A DNA stretch of 64,000 nt from Proteles cristata cristata (GCA_017311185.1 JAESUZ010003522.1:218272-282271); one strand, 5' to 3'. Counted from the first letter of the stretch, positions 10,739 through 22,489 are shown. The notes: generated from the letters alone by a model not told the origin. Translations and numbers: made by a program.

Positions 10739-11267
10739 CTTTTTTTTAAAATTTAATTTAATTTTTTCCCTTCATAGTTTATTGTCAAGTTGGTTTCCAT
10801 ATCATCCAGTGCTCATCCCAACAAGTGCCCTCCTCCATGACCATCACCCCTCTTCCCCTCCCCCCCACTCCCATCAGCCGTCAGTTTGTTCTCAGTATTC
10901 AAGAGTCTCTCATGGTTTTCCTCTCTCCCTTTCCCCAACTGTTTTTCCCCTTCTTCTCCCCCATGGTCCTCCGTTAAGTTCCTCCTAATCCTCCTATACG
11001 TGCACACATATGATATTTGTCCTTCTCTGCCTGACTTATTTCGCTCAGCATAACACCCTCAAGGTCCATCCATGTTGCTACACATGGCCAGATTGCATTC
11101 TTTCTCATTGCCATGTAGTATTCCATGGTATAGATGAACCACATCTTGATCCATTCGTCATTTGATGGACATTTAGGCTCTTTCCATGATTTGGCTATTG
11201 TTGCAAGTGCTGCTGTGAACATTGGGGTACATGGGCCCCTGTGCATCAGCACCCCTGGATCCCTTGC
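10739..11267 (-). mobile_element. young carnivore L1, 3' end only
   Basis: Reverse-strand L1 tail: T-run, then TTTATTGTCAAGTTGGTTTCC of the 3' UTR, then the last part of ORF2 (reverse frame 10974-11252 includes YTMEYYMAMRKN and SEISQAEKDKYHM). It is strongly 5'-truncated, to about 0.5 kb. It lies between two copies of the ATAGCCTT target repeat. Confidence 0.9.
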
Positions 11268-11283
11268 CCATAGCCTTAATTCT

Positions 11284-12696
11284 TTTTTTTTCTTTTTTTT
11301 TTATTGTCAAATTAGTTTCCACATAACACCCAGTGCTCATCCCCACAAGTGCCCTCCTCCATGCCCATCCCCTCTCCCCCCCACATCCATCAGTCCTCAG
11401 TTTTTATCAGCATTCAAGAGTCTCTCATGGTTTGCTTCTCTCCCTTTCCCCCACCATTTTCCCCCTTCTTCTCCCCCTTGGTCCTCAGTTAAGTTCCTCC
11501 TAATCCTCCTATACGTGCAAACATATGATACTTGTCCTTCTCTGCCTGACTTATTTCGCTCAGCATAACACCCTCAAGGTCCATCCATGTTGCTACACAT
11601 GGCCAGATTTCATTCTTTCTCATTGCCATGTAGTATTCCATGGTATAGATAAACCATATCTTCTTGATCCATTCATCTGTTGATGGACACTTAGGCTCTT
11701 TCCATGTTTTAGCTATTGTGGAGAGTGCTGCTATGAACATTGGGGTACATGTGCTCCTATGCCTCAGCATTTCTGTATCCCTTGGGTAAATTCCTAGCAG
11801 TGCTATTGCTGGGTCATAGGGGAGTTCTATTGTTAGTTTCCTGAGGAACCCTCATACTGTTTTCCAGAGGGGCTGCACCAGTTTACATTCCCACCAACAG
11901 TGTAGGAGGGTGCCCGTTTCTCCACATCCTCGCCAGCATCTAGAGTTCTCTGATTGGCTCATTTTAGCCACTCTGACTGGCGTGAGGTGGTATCTCAGTG
12001 TGGTTTTGATTTGTATTTCCCTGATGAGGAGCGATGCTGAGCATCGTTTCATGTGTCTGTTGGCCATCTGGATGTCCTCTTTGGAGAAGTGTCTGTTCAT
12101 ATCTTCTGCCCATTTCTTCACTGGGTTGTTTGTTTTTCGGGTGTGGAGTTTGATGAGTTCCTTATAGATTCTGGATATCAACCCTTTATCTGATATGTCA
12201 TTTGCAACTATCTTTTCCCATTCCGTTGGTTGCCTATTATTTTGTGGGTTGTTTCCTTTGCTGTGCAGAAGCTTTTAATCTTGATGAGGTCCCAATCATT
12301 TATTTTTGCTCTTGATTCCCTTGCTTTTGGGGATGTGTCAAGTAAGAAGTTGCTGCGGTGGAGGTCAAGGAGGCTGTTTCCTGCTTTCTCCTCTAGGGTG
12401 TTGATAGTTTCCTGTCTCACGTTCAGGTCCTTTATCCATTTTGAGTTTAGTTTTGTGCATGGTGTGAGAAAATGATCTAGTTTCATTCTTCCGCATGTTG
12501 CTGTCCAGTTCTCCCAACACCATCTGTTTAAAAGGCTGTCTTTTTTCCATCGGATATTCTTTCCTGCTTTGTCAAAGATTAGTTGGCTGTATACTTTTGG
12601 GTCCACTTCTGAGTTCTCAATTCTGTTCCATTGGTCTATGTGTCTGTTTTTGTGCCAATACCATATTGTCTTGATGATGACAGCTTTGTAGTAGAG
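11284..12696 (-). mobile_element. young carnivore L1, 1.4 kb, ORF2 C-terminal part broken
   Basis: 5'-truncated L1 on the reverse strand with a perfect 16-bp duplication CCATAGCCTTAATTCT at 11268-11283 and 12697-12712. ORF2 C-terminal pieces lie at 12208-12606 ([18 protein letters not shown]), 11852-12181 ([36 protein letters not shown]) and 11489-11770. The first piece is in another frame than the other two, so there is a frameshift near 12182-12208. A stop near 11852 replaces the tryptophan codon that the copy at 45221 keeps. It is not capable of movement. Confidence 0.93.
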
Positions 12697-12879
12697 CCAT
12701 AGCCTTAATTCTAAAGTGGGTCCCCATATAAAACTGGCTCATTCCTCTGGCCCCCTACTGTCTTGTTTATGACTTATTTTTATGGTTCCTACTGAAGAAT
12801 CCAAAGTGATACAGGGCGGGTCTCCTCTGCCAGTTTGTAAGGTCCAGAGGAATTCCTAGCTGGGAGTTTAATGCATATT

Positions 12880-13636
12880 GCTTTTTTAAGTTGTGGTAAA
12901 ATATCCATAACTTAATACTTACCATTTTGAACATTTGTAAATGTACGATTCAGTGATGTTAAGTATGCTCACAATGTTGTGTAACTATCCCCAACTAATA
13001 CTCTATACCTGTTAAATAATAACTGCTCCTCCTGTCCTCCCCCACCTCCTGATAACTTCTACATTTTATCTCTGTGAATTAATGTATATTGCTTTTTTTT
13101 CATTCTATGCTTTTTACTGTGGCTAAAAAAATACATAAGATAAAATTTGCTATGTAAACTATTTTTTTATATTAACCATTTTTAAGTGTATAGTTCCGTA
13201 GTGTGGAGTGTATTTATATCGTTGCGATATAGATCTCCACAATTTTTTCATCTTGTGAATCTAAAATTCTTTACTCATTAAACAACAATTCCTGTTCCTC
13301 CCTCCACCCAGGCCTTGGTAACCACTACTTTACTTTCTGTTTTTATGACTTTGACTACTTTAGATCCCTCAAAATAGTAGAATCATTCAGTATTTGTCTT
13401 TTTGTAACTCGCTTATCTCGTTTAGCTTGATATCCTCACGGTTCATCCATGACATAGCATGTGACAGGATTTCCTTCCTTTTAAAAGCTGAGTAATACTC
13501 TATTGTATGTATATAACACATTTTGTATATCCATCTGTCAGTCCATGGACATTTGGGCTGCTTCTACCTCTTGGCTATTGTATATAGAGCTGCTGTGAAC
13601 GTGGGAGTGAAACTATCTCTTCAAGACCCTATTTTC
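12880..13636 (-). repeat. ancient L1M-type L1, 3' UTR and ORF2 end, first part
   Basis: TTAAGTTGTGGTAAAATATC, CCTTGGTAACCACTACTTTAC and CCATGGACATTTGGGCTGC are antisense old L1 text. It is split by the SINE at 13637 and resumes at 13853. Confidence 0.75.
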
Positions 13637-13852
13637 AGGGGCGCCTGGGTGACTCAGTCAGTTAAGTGTCCAACTTCAGTTCAGGTCATATTCTTGGGTT
13701 TTGTGAGTTCAAGCCCCACATCGGGCTCTGTGCTGACAGCTCAGAGCCTAGAGCCTCTTTCACATTCTGTGTCTCCCCCTCTTTGTCCCTCCCCTACTTG
13801 GGCACTCTCTTTCTCTAGTAAATAAATAAACTTTAAAAAAATGTTCAAGAAA
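13637..13852 (+). mobile_element. CAN SINE inside an old L1
   Basis: Head GGGGCGCCTGGGTGACTCAG. Near-perfect duplication AAGACCCTATTTTC / AAGACCCTGTTTTC at 13623-13636 and 13853-13866. Confidence 0.92.
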
Positions 13853-14080
13853 AAGACCCTGTTTTCGGTTATTTTGTATAGAGACCCAGAGTAGCATTGC
13901 CAGATTATATGGTAGCTCTATTTTTAATTTCCTGAGGAACCTCTGTATTGTTTTCCACTTGACTGGTTCTGTGATCCCACCCACAGTGCGTGAGGCTTCC
14001 AGTTTCTCTACATCCTTGCTAACACTTGTTATTTCCTGTTGTTGTTGTTTTTTATAGTAGGCATTCCAGTGAGTGTGAAT
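13853..14080 (-). repeat. ancient L1M-type L1, second part
   Basis: Continues the L1 interrupted at 13636 (TTTCCTGAGGAACCTCTGTA, TTTCTCTACATCCTTGC). It ends about 45 bp before the QORL2 acceptor at 14125. Confidence 0.72.
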
Positions 14081-14125
14081 ACACATTGCTTTGTATACTT
14101 TCTTTTCCTTCTTTTCTTCCCCCAG

Positions 14126-14354
14126 CCTGGCCTGGGAGGGCAGGATTGTGGTGGTGGGTTTTGCTGGAGGAACCATTGCCTCTGTGCCGGCCAACCTTCT
14201 GCTCTTGAAGAACATCTCTGCCATGGGGCTGTACTGGGGCCGATACAAGGAACAGAACTTTCCCGACTTCTCCAGAATCCTGTCGTCCGCTCTTCAGTAC
14301 TGCCAGGAAGGGCGCATCCAGCCCCACGTCGGAGCGGTTTTTCAGCTGGAGGAG
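14126..14354 (+). CDS. CRYZL2: QORL2 coding exon (LAWEGRIVVVGFAGG...)
   Basis: A 229-bp exon, the largest seen, with acceptor CTTCCCCCAG and donor GAG|GTGAGG. It encodes LAWEGRIVVVGFAGG, the loop SVPANLLLLKNISAMGLYWG, and the segment to VFQLEE. These are typical C-terminal Rossmann and dimer-interface motifs of the family. The frame is intact. Old L1 sequence stops only about 45 bp upstream of the acceptor. Confidence 0.95.
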
Positions 14355-15839
14355 GTGAGGTGCTCTTAAGGGATGTGATGTGGCTAATGCCAGGACGTGA
14401 TCTGTGTCAAAGGACTGGGTAGTTTCTCTCTGAATCTCATAAATCCTCCTTTTACGGAATGAAAAGGTGAAAATGCAGTGCAGAATAATGGGGTCTCACA
14501 GGCTGCGGGGTCATGGGACTTCTCCCGGTCTTCTGCGTTGTACGGCCGTGGCCTCAGCCCTGGTGAGCCACCTGGGAAACGGAATTTGCACAGGCCATGA
14601 AGAGGCTGGACACTGAGACTCTATGTATGTCATGGGTTTCTTAAGCAGGGGGGAGTGATGCTGCTTTAGAAAATAATTTACCTGTGTTTAAATGAACTCT
14701 GAACTCCACAACATACACATCTAAGAAGGAAGCATTTAACTTGACCTTTGATTTTAGAATACAGACGCTTTAAAGTACAGCCAGATGATTTAAGCCGAGG
14801 TCCTGTGAGCAAAACACTATATCATGCCCAGCATCAGAAGACTGTAATTCATCCGTTAGTCACTGCAGTTAATTTTGTTGGCTATTCACTCCCTTTTTTC
14901 ACCTTTTTTCATTCCCCCTCAGTCCCATTAACGTGGAGTAAATTCCTCTCTTGTAATTGTGCGCATGCATATGCAACATAGTTGTAAATGTCAATCTGTT
15001 GGGTATTCACTGTGAATTCACTGTGAAGCCTTTTTTTTTTTTTTTTTTTTGCTTAATTTGTTTTAATGTTCAAAAAACTGTTTTGGTAACTTGAGTCAGC
15101 CATTGATGGGGGCAACGTTTGGTTCCTATGCAGATTAGTTGAGCCCAAGCTGCCAGTGCCAGGTTTTATCGCTCATTAGCCTTCCTTTTTTCCTTTTTTT
15201 TTTCCCCTAGGATGGGGCACATTCTTCTCAAACATTGTTTGCTTTCTTCTTCTCCTTTTTGGTATGTCAGTCAAGAAGGTAGCATTTGGTGGTAAAAAGA
15301 GAACCCAACTAGCCATGGGAAAACTCGTCGGATTCTATTTCTACCTTTGCCTTCTCTGGTTGCTGCTTTGTGGACGTCTCCTCTCCCTTCTGGCCTTTGG
15401 TCTCCACGCCTCTACAGTGGGTTATGTACTTCAGGGGCTCGAGTGTGTAGGGGTGGACAGGTGACCTGAGCTGCCTGGGCTCTGGGATCCCCTCCCTGCT
15501 GGGGTCTGAGTAGCTGTACATTTTTACCTTTTTGTTCATCTGTTTCTTCTGTGAAAAGGTTTTGCGGCTTAAAAACCTTGAAAACCACCAGTTACCAGAA
15601 TTTCTGAGTCCCCTTCCATTTCGTAATTTTTATTGTGTGTCTGTGACCTGAGGTTTGTTTTATACCTAAGGCTCCCGTATACCCACTAATGGAGGATAAG
15701 GACAATTAGATCAGGTGCGGAAACAATTGCTAGTTCGAACTGACTCTTCTCTCCATTGATGCATTCAAAGTGCTGTTCAGGCATGAGAAAAAGCCAGAGT
15801 TGGGTTATTTTAATCACTCACACTGAAGTTCTCTGTTCT
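14355..15839. other. QORL2 intron, mostly unassigned
   Basis: No exon or clear repeat seen apart from a T-run at 15031-15050. Short frames (66-77 codons) have no recognisable content. Confidence 0.5.
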
Positions 15840-16055
15840 TTTTTTTTTTATTAATTTTGAAATGTTTATTTATTTTTTTGAGAGAGACAGAGTGCAAGCA
15901 GGGGAGGGCAGAGAAAGAGAGGTAGACAGGATCCAAAGCAGGGTCCAGGCTTTAAGCTGTCAGCACAGAGCCTGATGTGGGGCTCTAACCCACGAACCAC
16001 AAAATCATGACCTGAGCTAGTCAGGAGCTCAACTGACTGAGCCACCCAGATGCTC
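15840..16055 (-). mobile_element. CAN SINE
   Basis: Head GAGCCACCCAGATGCTC at right. Duplication CTCTGTTCT at 15831-15839 and 16056-16064. Confidence 0.88.
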
Positions 16056-16091
16056 CTCTGTTCTCTCTCTTTTTTTTTAAGTTCACTTATT

Positions 16092-16305
16092 GGGGTGCCT
16101 GGGTGGCTCAGTCGGTTAAGCATCCAACTTCAGCTCCGGTCATGATCTCACGGTTTGTGGGTTCGAGCCCCGCGTCGGGCTCTGTGCTGACAGCTAGCTC
16201 AGAGCCTGGAGCCTGCTTCAGATTGTGTCTCCCTCTCCCCTGCTCATGCTGTCTCTCTCCCTCTCTCTCTTTCTCAGAAATAAATAAAGCATTTAAAAAA
16301 ATTTA
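16092..16305 (+). mobile_element. CAN SINE inserted into another SINE tail
   Basis: Intact head TGGGGTGCCTGGGTGGCTCA and GGTTCGAGCCCCGCGTCGGG. It lies within the T-rich tail of the minus copy at 16306; AAGTTCACTTATT on the left and AAGTTGACTTATT on the right are the near-matching flanks. Confidence 0.9.
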
Positions 16306-16470
16306 AAGTTGACTTATTTATTTTGAGAGAGACAGAGAATGAACAGGGGAGGGGCAGCAATAGGGGGAAAGAGAGAGAGTCCCAAACAGGCTCCACACTG
16401 TCAGCACAGAGCCTAATGCGGGGTTCAAACCCACGAAACTTGAGATCATGACCTGAGCTGAAACCAGTTA
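16306..16470 (-). mobile_element. CAN SINE body, head truncated
   Basis: Body from TTATTTATTTTGAGAGAGAC to GATCATGACCTGAGCTG, then unrelated sequence, so the tRNA-like head is lost. Its T-rich tail continues left of the inserted + copy (about 16068-16091). Confidence 0.82.
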
Positions 16471-16575
16471 ATTTCACTTAAATGTAAAGCACGGGTAATA
16501 CTTTTCATGTAAATCAGTTAATGTATTAGAAAAAAATTATTTATCAGGACCTATCTGGGCTTGGAAAATGACCAG

Positions 16576-16610
<35 letters not shown>

Positions 16611-16631
16611 GTATATATACACACACACACA
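16576..16631. repeat. (TA)n-(CA)n microsatellite
   Basis: Compound dinucleotide repeat with TGTA interruptions and a short CA end, probably length-variable. Confidence 0.95.
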
Positions 16632-16965
16632 GGTATATACATATAATATCAGGTACTAGTGCTAGCAGGAGGGCTGATCCTAGGCAGAGCCTTCATTTTG
16701 CTCTTCAGGGTGGGAGCCACTGTGGCTCTGGTACAGAGTTCCGATCCCCAGGACTCTGTACCAGATGGACTGTGTCGACATGCAGTGGGGTCTATGTGGC
16801 CTGTCTAGAGAGGTCCCCTAGCTGCTTGTCCCCCTGAAACTGTTACCAGTTCAGGATCAGTAACACACATGTCTTTCTTTGATTCTCTTCACCTCTTTCC
16901 TCACTCTTGTCTCCCTGGGATTGCAGGGAAGCAAGGCATACATTTTGACTATGCTCTATTTTCTT

Positions 16966-17191
16966 TCCTTTTTTTTTTTTTTTAAGTTTATTTATTTTGA
17001 GAGAGAGACACACACAGAGAGAGAGACAGCATGAGTAGGAAGGGGCAGAGAGAGGGAGAGAGAGCCTCAAGTGGGCTCTGCTCTGTCAATGCAGAGCCCT
17101 TTGTGGGGCTCGAACTCACAAACTGTGAGATCACAGCCTGAGCTGAAATCAAGAGTCAAATGCCTAACCGACTGAGCCACCCAGATGCCCC
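16966..17191 (-). mobile_element. CAN SINE, older type
   Basis: T-run, TTAAGTTTATTTATTTTGAG, CA-bearing (GA)n and head GAGCCACCCAGATGCCCC. GAAATCAAGAGTCAAATGCC marks the older type. Confidence 0.85.
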
Positions 17192-17199
17192 TTGCATAA

Positions 17200-17520
17200 T
17201 GTTTCTGAGACTTATCCATATATTTGCACGTGTCCATAATTTGTTCTTGTTTTTTTTTTTAACTGCTAAAGAGTGTTTCATTGTGTGATGTACCACAACT
17301 TATTTTTTCATTTATCAATTAATAGTTGTTTGATTATTTTCAGTTTTTGGTGGTTATGAATAGGTCTTCTGTAAACATTCATGCATTCATGTACAAGTTT
17401 TGTATAGATACTCTTTTTTTTTTTTTTTCATTTTAGCACTGGGATTTCTGGGACATGTGCTAAGTGTGTGTTTAACTTTTAGAAGTGTGCACATTTAGTT
17501 GGTGTGATTTACAGAGCAGG
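17200..17520 (-). repeat. ancient L1M-type fragment
   Basis: TTTGGTGGTTATGAATAGGTC and ATTTCTGGGACATGTGC are antisense L1-like text. It probably belongs with the segment at 18098. Confidence 0.55.
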
Positions 17521-17879
17521 CCCCCTCCCCCGCCCCCAGTTTCCAGTGGTGCCTAGATAACATCATTAGATGTGAATGTCAGTTTAAAAGAAATCTATGC
17601 AGAATCCTACAAATAACAGATATTGACATGCCTCAAGAAAGGGCAAGATTGACCAAATCAACAGCTTTCTCTTTTTGCCTTGTTACCATCTCTATTGCCC
17701 AGATTTTCAAGACACAGCCACCATTATTATATTCCCACCAAAGCCCACAGCACCTGGGTTTTCTATTTTTTGGTATATTCTGGGTTAGAAACTGGTGCTC
17801 TATCATGCATTATTTGCTTGAATACTTCAGGATTTTGTTTGTGCTTATTTGCTACTGTATTTGTTATATCTAACGTAAA

Positions 17880-18097
17880 AAACTATTTATTTGTTTATTT
17901 ATTTATTTATTTTGAGAGAGAGAGAGAAGGCATGCATGAGCATGAGCAGGGCAGAGAGAGAGGGCAAGGGAATCCCAAGCACCTATGCTCTGTCAGTGTG
18001 GACCCTGATGTGGGGCTTGAATGTACAACCGTGCGATTATGACCTGAGCTGAAACCAAAAGCTGGACATTTAACTGCCTGAGCCACCCAGGCGCCCC
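17880..18097 (-). mobile_element. CAN SINE, older type
   Basis: Left tail of TTTA repeats, right head GAGCCACCCAGGCGCCCC. Confidence 0.85.
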
Positions 18098-18370
18098 TGT
18101 GTTTAGCTTTTAATAAATGTCCAGCTGTTTATGAGAATGGTTGTATTATTTTGCATTCCTACCAACAACACAGGAGAGTCTATTTGTCTGGCATCTGCCA
18201 GAACTTCGTATTGTCAATTATTTTCTTTAATGTTGGGCATTCCTGTAGGTGTATGGCGATATCTCATTGTGGATTTAATTTGCATTGCCCTATTGATCTT
18301 GAGTATGTTTTCATATGCTCATTTATCATCTATCTCTGTTCTGGCAAAACATCGGATGACTTTTAAAAGA
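18098..18370 (-). repeat. ancient L1M-type fragment
   Basis: CATTCCTACCAACAACACAG, then GATATCTCATTGTGG and TTTAATTTGCATTGCC follow the antisense ORF2 C-terminal order of old L1. Confidence 0.7.
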
Positions 18371-19807
18371 AGATTCAGATGAACTTGTTTCAGAACAATG
18401 ACATGATGAGTATAATGCAACTCTGACAATGTATCACTAACTAAGCATTTTTACCTTCTAAAAACAATGCTACCTAGTCCCAGATAGATTCATTCACTTG
18501 TGAGTTTATTTTCTTCATCAGCAGTCGCTGGGTACATTCTGGTATGCCGGTCAATAAAAACAGACTTTGGGAACTTCTTTGTTTTGTTGGGAAGATCTCA
18601 GGACGGGGGTTATGATAGGGGAAAAGAGCTGGTTTCTAAGGAGGTATGAATCAGCATGATATATTTAGGGAACTATTGCTTACTTTGATTATTCCTGCTT
18701 GATAAGCTAATTAAAAATTCTAAGAGCGGAACCTAAGACAAAAGCAATATCCTCACCCTGCCCCCCCTATTATTCTGAATTGCATGTCTCCATAGATGAA
18801 TTTAATTATGGCTTCACCCACTGCGAGGGAGGGTTCTGGGAACAGCCTGTGTGTCTATGTGGAGAGCGGTATAGAGGAGCCTCCCGCTCTGTGGGCAGCC
18901 TGTAGAATACGGAGGGAAAAAATGTCCCCAGCATCTGAATTAGCTATCAAAAGACTCTGTTCTGATGCCATGCACTTTCCTTCTCAGTTTCTCACTCAGA
19001 GCCTTATCACACTGATTGAGCATCCATTCTGGGACCCCGCTGGTTGTCTGGATAGAAACAACAAGGTAGAAAGGGGACAGAGTTGGATTATTTTTGAAAG
19101 TAGCTAAGATCACAGCAGAAGTGGCAAATGGACATAGAGAGAAGTCCAGAAAAACAGAAGGGAAATCACGGATGTTCAAAATTATGAGATCCCCAAATCA
19201 TGGAACAGAAAGTTTATGCTTCCCACCAATATTGTCTTTTAAAGAAGTTAGGTAAATATGTGTTACAACTCTGTAAGTACATATGTATGCCAAATAATTG
19301 AAAATAAGCTTTAGCACTTAAACGGACAACTTTCTTCGTATGTCAACATTTATCTGTAGGGGATTCCTTGTCTCTCTAGGATGCCAGGTAAAAGAGGTAT
19401 TGCTATCTCAAATCAGGCTTGTTTTCTGGAGTATTTCCTATCTGTGTGCTGTGACAGATCTCTGGGAACAAACACTTCGAACTGACAGTGAGATACAGCT
19501 GTGAGTCGCCTGCAGCTATACCTCCGAGGGATCGACAGGGCAGGGATGCATGTTTCAAAACACGCGTCTTAGACCTCTTCTTCCTCCTTTGAGTATGTTT
19601 AAATTTACGTGGATTGGAAAGGTCTCTGTAAGGCACAGAGCCCTGCAAGACTGATGTTTTTGAAAACAGGGATTATGTGCTGCAGAGAATTGATTTATTT
19701 GATTGATTGATTGGTTTTCCTGCTTATTTTTTTCTACGCTTTTTGGGAAGGATTTCAGTGGGAAGGATTGGCTATATTCATATTCCTCATTTCATTTTTT
19801 TAAAAAC
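18371..19807. other. QORL2 intron, unassigned
   Basis: About 1.4 kb without exon or repeat that I recognise. A frame of 103 codons at 18796-19107 shows no domain and no usable splice context. Confidence 0.5.
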
Positions 19808-20041
19808 TCCTTTTTAAAATTAAAAAAAATTTTTAATAGTTTATTTATTTTTGAGACAGAGAGAAAGCACGAGCAGGGGGAGGGGTAGAGACAGAGAGGG
19901 AGACACAGAATCTGAAGCAGGCTCCAGGCTTGGAGCTGTCAGCACAGAGCCCAATGTGGGGCTCGAACCCACAAACCATGAGATCAGGACCTGAGCTGAA
20001 GTCGGGCGCTTAACCGACTGAGCCACCCAGGCACCCCCATT
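19808..20041 (-). mobile_element. CAN SINE
   Basis: Complete element with head GAGCCACCCAGGCACCCCC. Duplication TTCCTCATTTCA at 19783-19794 and 20042-20053. Confidence 0.9.
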
Positions 20042-20059
20042 TTCCTCATTTCAAAGCAC

Positions 20060-20177
20060 ATTTTCTTTCTTTCTTTTTTTTTTTATTAGTTTTTTACATT
20101 TTATTTTTATTTTTTTAAATGAATATAACTTAGCATCAAATTGGCTTACATACAACACCCAGTGCTCATCCCAACAA
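20060..20177 (-). mobile_element. very short L1 3' end
   Basis: T-rich tail followed by AACACCCAGTGCTCATCCCA of the young L1 3' UTR. Duplication TCAAAGCAC at 20051-20059 and 20178-20186. It inserted at the right flank of the preceding SINE. Confidence 0.8.
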
Positions 20178-20186
20178 TCAAAGCAC

Positions 20187-21035
20187 TTTTTCACTGGTGG
20201 ACCACTTCTGCTTTTAGGTCTGTGTATTTCTAGATATGTGTATTTACTTATTCTCTTTATTCTCATTGCCCACTACCATTCTCCACTCTTTTATTCCCTC
20301 CTCAGAGTCAGTCTCTAGAGTATGTTTGATACACATGCCTGGATTTATATTTCCTTGTAAAACATACAATTTTTTGTGTGTTAGTTTATTTTCAAGTTAC
20401 GCAGATACATGACAGCATAAGGTTGTGCAGTAGACCTTTTTCTGTTTCTTCATTTTTCACTCACTGCTGTCTTTTTAAGCCCCACCCATGTTGCTGGTGC
20501 TGGTTCATTGCTTCTTATAGCTGCATAGAAGACAGTGGCATGCACCTGCCACAGTTTATAGGTCCGCTTCCTATGATGCACTCTGGCCTTGATCTGATTC
20601 CCTGCCACCATAATCAGCATCATAGTACACAGTCTCACAGTCAGGACTTGTGCAAATGTTGCTTTGGGAGCATTTTCCCAGGAGTCGGGGTGTTGGGTCA
20701 TAGGATGTACATTTACTTAGTTTGACAGCCAACTGCTCTCCAGGATGACTCGACCAGTTTATGCCCTTACCAGTGCAGGCAGATTTGTCATTTGCCACCC
20801 CTTTGATATGTAGCATTGTCCTACTTTCTGATTTTTGCCAGACTGATTGGTGTAAAGTGGCATCTTATTATTTTAATTGGCATCTCCCTGATTTCTAATC
20901 AATGTAAGCATCTCTGTATAGATTTGGTAAACATTCAGGTTTCCAATTCTTTGAATAGCAATTTAAGCCCTTCATGCAATTTTCTACAGGGCTTCCTGTC
21001 TCTTTTCTTACTAATTTGCAAAATTTCCTTGTGTA
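20187..21035 (-). repeat. ancient L1M-type L1 fragment
   Basis: GCCCCACCCATGTTGCTGG, CAACTGCTCTCCAGGATGAC, then GATTGGTGTAAAGTGGCATC are antisense L1 3' region text. Confidence 0.7.
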
Positions 21036-21205
21036 ATCTGTAGTTCTCAGATTTTAATGTGCATATGAATCACCTGGGGATCTTGTTAAGATGCAGATTA
21101 TGATTCAGTAAAGGTAGGAAAGGGCTCAAGAATGTGCATTTCTAATAAGCTCCCAGATGATACAGAAGCCTAAGGTCCTTGAACCCACCCTGTGAGTAAG
21201 GAGGT
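21036..21205. repeat. hAT-type DNA transposon fragment (MER20/MER5-like)
   Basis: GTTCTCAGATTTTAATGTGC, GAATCACCTGGGGATCTTG, TTAAGATGCAGATTATGATTC and AAGCTCCCAGATGATAC follow the MER20/MER5 order. Confidence 0.65.
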
Positions 21206-22210
21206 TCTAGATGCTAATTTGAGACTTTGCAAAAGTCTGTCTCTCCAAATTTGTCATTGCTCTCACCTTTGTCTAGATTTAATGTAATCAAACACATCAA
21301 TATTTTGCCTTGTGGGCTAGTACTGTTTGGGACATGTTTAAAAATCATTTGTCATATCTAGGTCACAGTGATCTTCTCTATTTTTCTCTACTAACTTTGT
21401 ACTTTTATTTCACACTATTTCATACTTTTAATCCTTCTGAAGTCGCCTCTGTTTGGGAATAAATTAGACAAGCACTTTTTATTTTTCTACTTATAGTGAG
21501 CAGGTTTTCCTGGACCAAAGAGTTCATTGTTTCTCCATTGATTTATGCTGCTACCTGCATCTTATTTCAGGTTCCCAGATATACTGTTTTCTCTTCTATT
21601 CCCCTGGTTCAGCTCTCTGTTCATATAACAGTGTCATTCTGTTGTTGTCTTTATAGCTTTGTATGTTTTAATATCTGGAAGGGCCACTATTATACCTATG
21701 TTCTTTCTAAAACTCATAAAGGTTCTTTGTGAATCTTTATCCTTTTAAGTGAATTTTGGAATAGATTTGTTTAGTTCCTAAAAAATATCTTGCTGAAATT
21801 TGGAATGAAGTTGCACTGACTTTACAGATTAATTTGAGGAGGTACTGATATTTTTACAATGTTGTCTCATTTGTGAATAGAGCTATCTTGCCATTTGTTC
21901 AGATGTTTCATGTTTTTAAATAGATTTCAAAGTTCTTCTCCATAAAGTCGTGTGGATCATTCTTAGTTATGTTCATTATAAGTTCTTTATCATTTCTGTT
22001 GCCTTTGAGAGCACTATTTTATTACTGTTATATTTCCTAGTTGATTATTTTTGATATAGATGTCGGTAATTTTTGTTAGCTGATCTCATATCTCACAACG
22101 TGCTGACCTTTCTTATTTGCTTGTCTGTTGCTTTCATTAGCTTTTCTATGTACATTATTACATTGTATGCAAATAATGACACTTCTATTTTCTTCTATTC
22201 TTTGCTTTTT
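21206..22210 (-). repeat. ancient L1M ORF2 region
   Basis: TTTGTATGTTTTAATATCTGG, AATTTGGAATGAAGTTGCAC and TAGTTATGTTCATTATAAG resemble antisense L1 ORF2 text. Reading frames are all short. Confidence 0.6.
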
Positions 22211-22223
22211 TCAATTTTAATTT

Positions 22224-22449
22224 AAAAAGTTTTTTAATGTTTTTATTTATTTCTGAGAGAGAGAGAGAGAGAGGCAGCGTGAGCAGGAGAGGATCAGAGA
22301 GAGAGGAAGATACAGAATCTGAAGCAGGCTCCAGGCTCTGAGCTGGCAGTCAGCATAGAGCCTGATGCGGGGCTCGAACCCACGAACCGTGAGATCATGA
22401 CCTGAGCCGAAGTCGGATGCTTAACCGACTGAGCCACCCAGGCGCCCCT
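22224..22449 (-). mobile_element. CAN SINE
   Basis: Well-preserved body with CTGGCAGTCAGC but the common GACTGAGCC head. Perfect duplication TCAATTTTAATTT at 22211-22223 and 22450-22462. Confidence 0.92.
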
Positions 22450-22489
22450 TCAATTTTAATTTTTTGCATTTATTATTTATTTTACTAAA

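Noticed and set aside
13760..14248. 162-codon frame on the reverse strand
   Set aside because: Formed from SINE, old L1 and the antisense of a QORL2 exon.
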